A stretch of 55,153 bases of DNA, from NCBI RefSeq assembly GCF_027483985.1, contig NZ_JAIXTJ010000048.1, positions 1 to 55,153 on the forward strand, written 5' to 3'. A program made the position numbers and the translations under genes. The DNA is from Flavobacterium sp. GTDB lineage: Bacteria > Bacteroidota > Bacteroidia > Flavobacteriales > Flavobacteriaceae. The notes beneath the pieces were generated by a model, which saw only the letters and a program-made list of their open reading frames with translations, was not told where the DNA came from and searched no databases. Positions 54,709 to 55,153 of this stretch are shown here, one piece after another (position 1 is the first letter of the stretch; each line of letters begins with the position of its first letter).

Positions 54709-54847
54709 TGCCAACAGCGGTTTCAAGAAATGGCGAGGCTTGGGATTTATCAGAAATTGGAAAGGTTTTTAATTAAAAGTTTTGTTTATATTTGTGAAGG
54801 CTTGGTCTTGGTTCATCGCCACTTCTTGAAGCCGCGAAACGTTAGTG
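54709..54847. other. attC site 6 (139 bp) with internal promoter element
   Basis: R'' TGCCAAC (54709-54715), R' GTTAGTG (54841-54847). Near-identical to attC 3 and 5. TATATTTG lies at 54787-54794, reading toward whatever follows. The ORF running through it is a shadow. Confidence 0.92.
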
Positions 54848-54975
54848 GTCAGCAGCGGAAATTACGCAGGTCATATCATCTCTTCACATTTATCTTCCGC
54901 AAGACGTTTGATATTATTATTGGTTAAAGCTCTTCGATTTAAAAAAATTCGTAATTGTTACTAAGAAATTGAAAC
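54848..54975. other. Sequence after the last seen attC, possible degenerate site
   Basis: Directly after the last R' box the DNA reads GTCAGCAGCGGAA and, about 50 bases on, CTTCCGCAAGACGTTTGAT. GCGGAAG-like arms and an ACGTTTG box resemble a shortened attC without its R'' box. No gene is present. A seventh cassette would begin at 54842 and should end with GACCACTAAC beyond the window. Confidence 0.4.
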
Positions 54976-55153
54976 AAAACTTGGAATCCGAACCTGGAAG
55001 CAGAACTTGGAAGTAAAACTTGGAAGTAAAACTTGGAATCAGAACTTTGAAACGTAACTTAGAATCAGAACTTGGAATCAGAACTTGGAAGTAAAACTTT
55101 GAAGCTAAATTTTAAAACAAACTTAGGATCAGAACTTGAATACAAACTTCGGA
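54976..55153. repeat. Tandem repeat, 13-base unit AACTTGGAATCAG, running off the window
   Basis: About thirteen degenerate units (AACTTGGAAGTAA, AACTTGGAATCAG, AACTTTGAAACGT and so on) in strict 13-base phase. No ORF is supported. The repeat continues past the window end. Confidence 0.85.

Larger units (their letters stand above)
50066..54841 (+). mobile_element. Integron-like array of six gene cassettes
   Basis: Six units of 663, 569, 817, 978, 1000 and 749 bases, each with one gene in the same direction and one attC-like site. Crossover points are G50065, G50728, G51297, G52114, G53092, G54092 and G54841, each followed by TT. The first ten bases at every junction (GTTACAAGCA, GTTATAAGCC, GTTGGTGGCA, GTTAGGCGAT, GTTAGAAGTA, GTTGGCAGTA) are exactly the reverse complement of the ten bases that open the attC of the same cassette. 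This self-complementarity is expected only if each unit once existed as a circle closed at its attC. Confidence 0.93.

Noticed and set aside
50600..54847. CRISPR array as an explanation of the spaced repeats
   Set aside because: The repeats are 130-140 bp, differ in their cores, form hairpins and are separated by whole genes of 400-860 bases; no cas gene is present.
50600..54847. Plain intergenic terminators or REP-like elements as an explanation of the attC sites
   Set aside because: Terminators would not have outer boxes that match, base for base, the start of the same gene unit across 500-1000 bases in all six cases.
54730..54927. 65-residue frame at the array end
   Set aside because: It lies almost wholly inside attC 6, and similar frames occur in attC 3 and 5 because the sites are alike.

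Overview
The window is AT-rich chromosomal DNA from a member of the Flavobacteriaceae (Bacteroidota), close to Flavobacterium in gene content. Pointers to this are TTTG-N19..21-TAnnTTTG promoters, a general lack of Shine-Dalgarno sequences, 'SQ/SAQ' signal-peptide ends, a DUF5723 outer-membrane protein, an HMG-CoA synthase, and a KdpD sensor split into two genes. No rRNA, tRNA, CRISPR array or intact insertion sequence was seen.

Left part (1-17 kb): the start of dnaK, an EamA permease, L-serine dehydratase, a TlpA-like protein, a lipocalin-like lipoprotein and a DUF389 protein. A full potassium-uptake cluster follows on the minus strand. In transcription order it is: a sigma-54 response regulator, its terminator, a 93-aa protein, a 28-aa membrane micro-ORF, kdpF, kdpA, kdpB, kdpC, a beta-barrel porin, a truncated KdpD and a separate histidine kinase.

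Middle (17-48.7 kb): mostly housekeeping and signalling genes (panB, an RluA-type synthase, an aldehyde dehydrogenase, a 1347-aa hybrid kinase, a YpfJ metalloprotease, HMG-CoA synthase, yifB/comM, a GAF kinase, two amidohydrolases, a membrane protein/XRE pair, dsbD, tilS, pabB, lpd, an Lrp regulator and a PLP lyase). A 1.7-kb segment beside yifB is bracketed by a perfect 70-bp direct repeat of the yifB 3' end. It carries only small ORFs and hairpins and looks like a small integrated element. Short tandem repeats (7-, 13- and 15-bp units) fill many intergenic gaps.

Right part (48.7-55.2 kb): the main discovery is an integron-like system. A 347-aa tyrosine recombinase is followed by an attI-like segment with a strong promoter, then six one-gene cassettes, all in the same direction. 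Each cassette ends in a 132-139 bp attC-like site. In every cassette the first bases (G^TTRRRY...) are the exact 10-bp reverse complement of the R'' box that closes the same cassette, which is the hallmark of integron gene cassettes. The recombinase has Xer-like spacing of its catalytic residues, lacks the extra IntI-specific insertion, has an extra N-terminal domain and is transcribed toward the array. Four attC sites carry a TATATTTG promoter element pointing at the next cassette. The cargo is small secreted or membrane proteins, including a WG-repeat and a YD-repeat-like protein. The last cassette boundary is followed by a 13-bp tandem repeat that runs off the window, so the array may continue.
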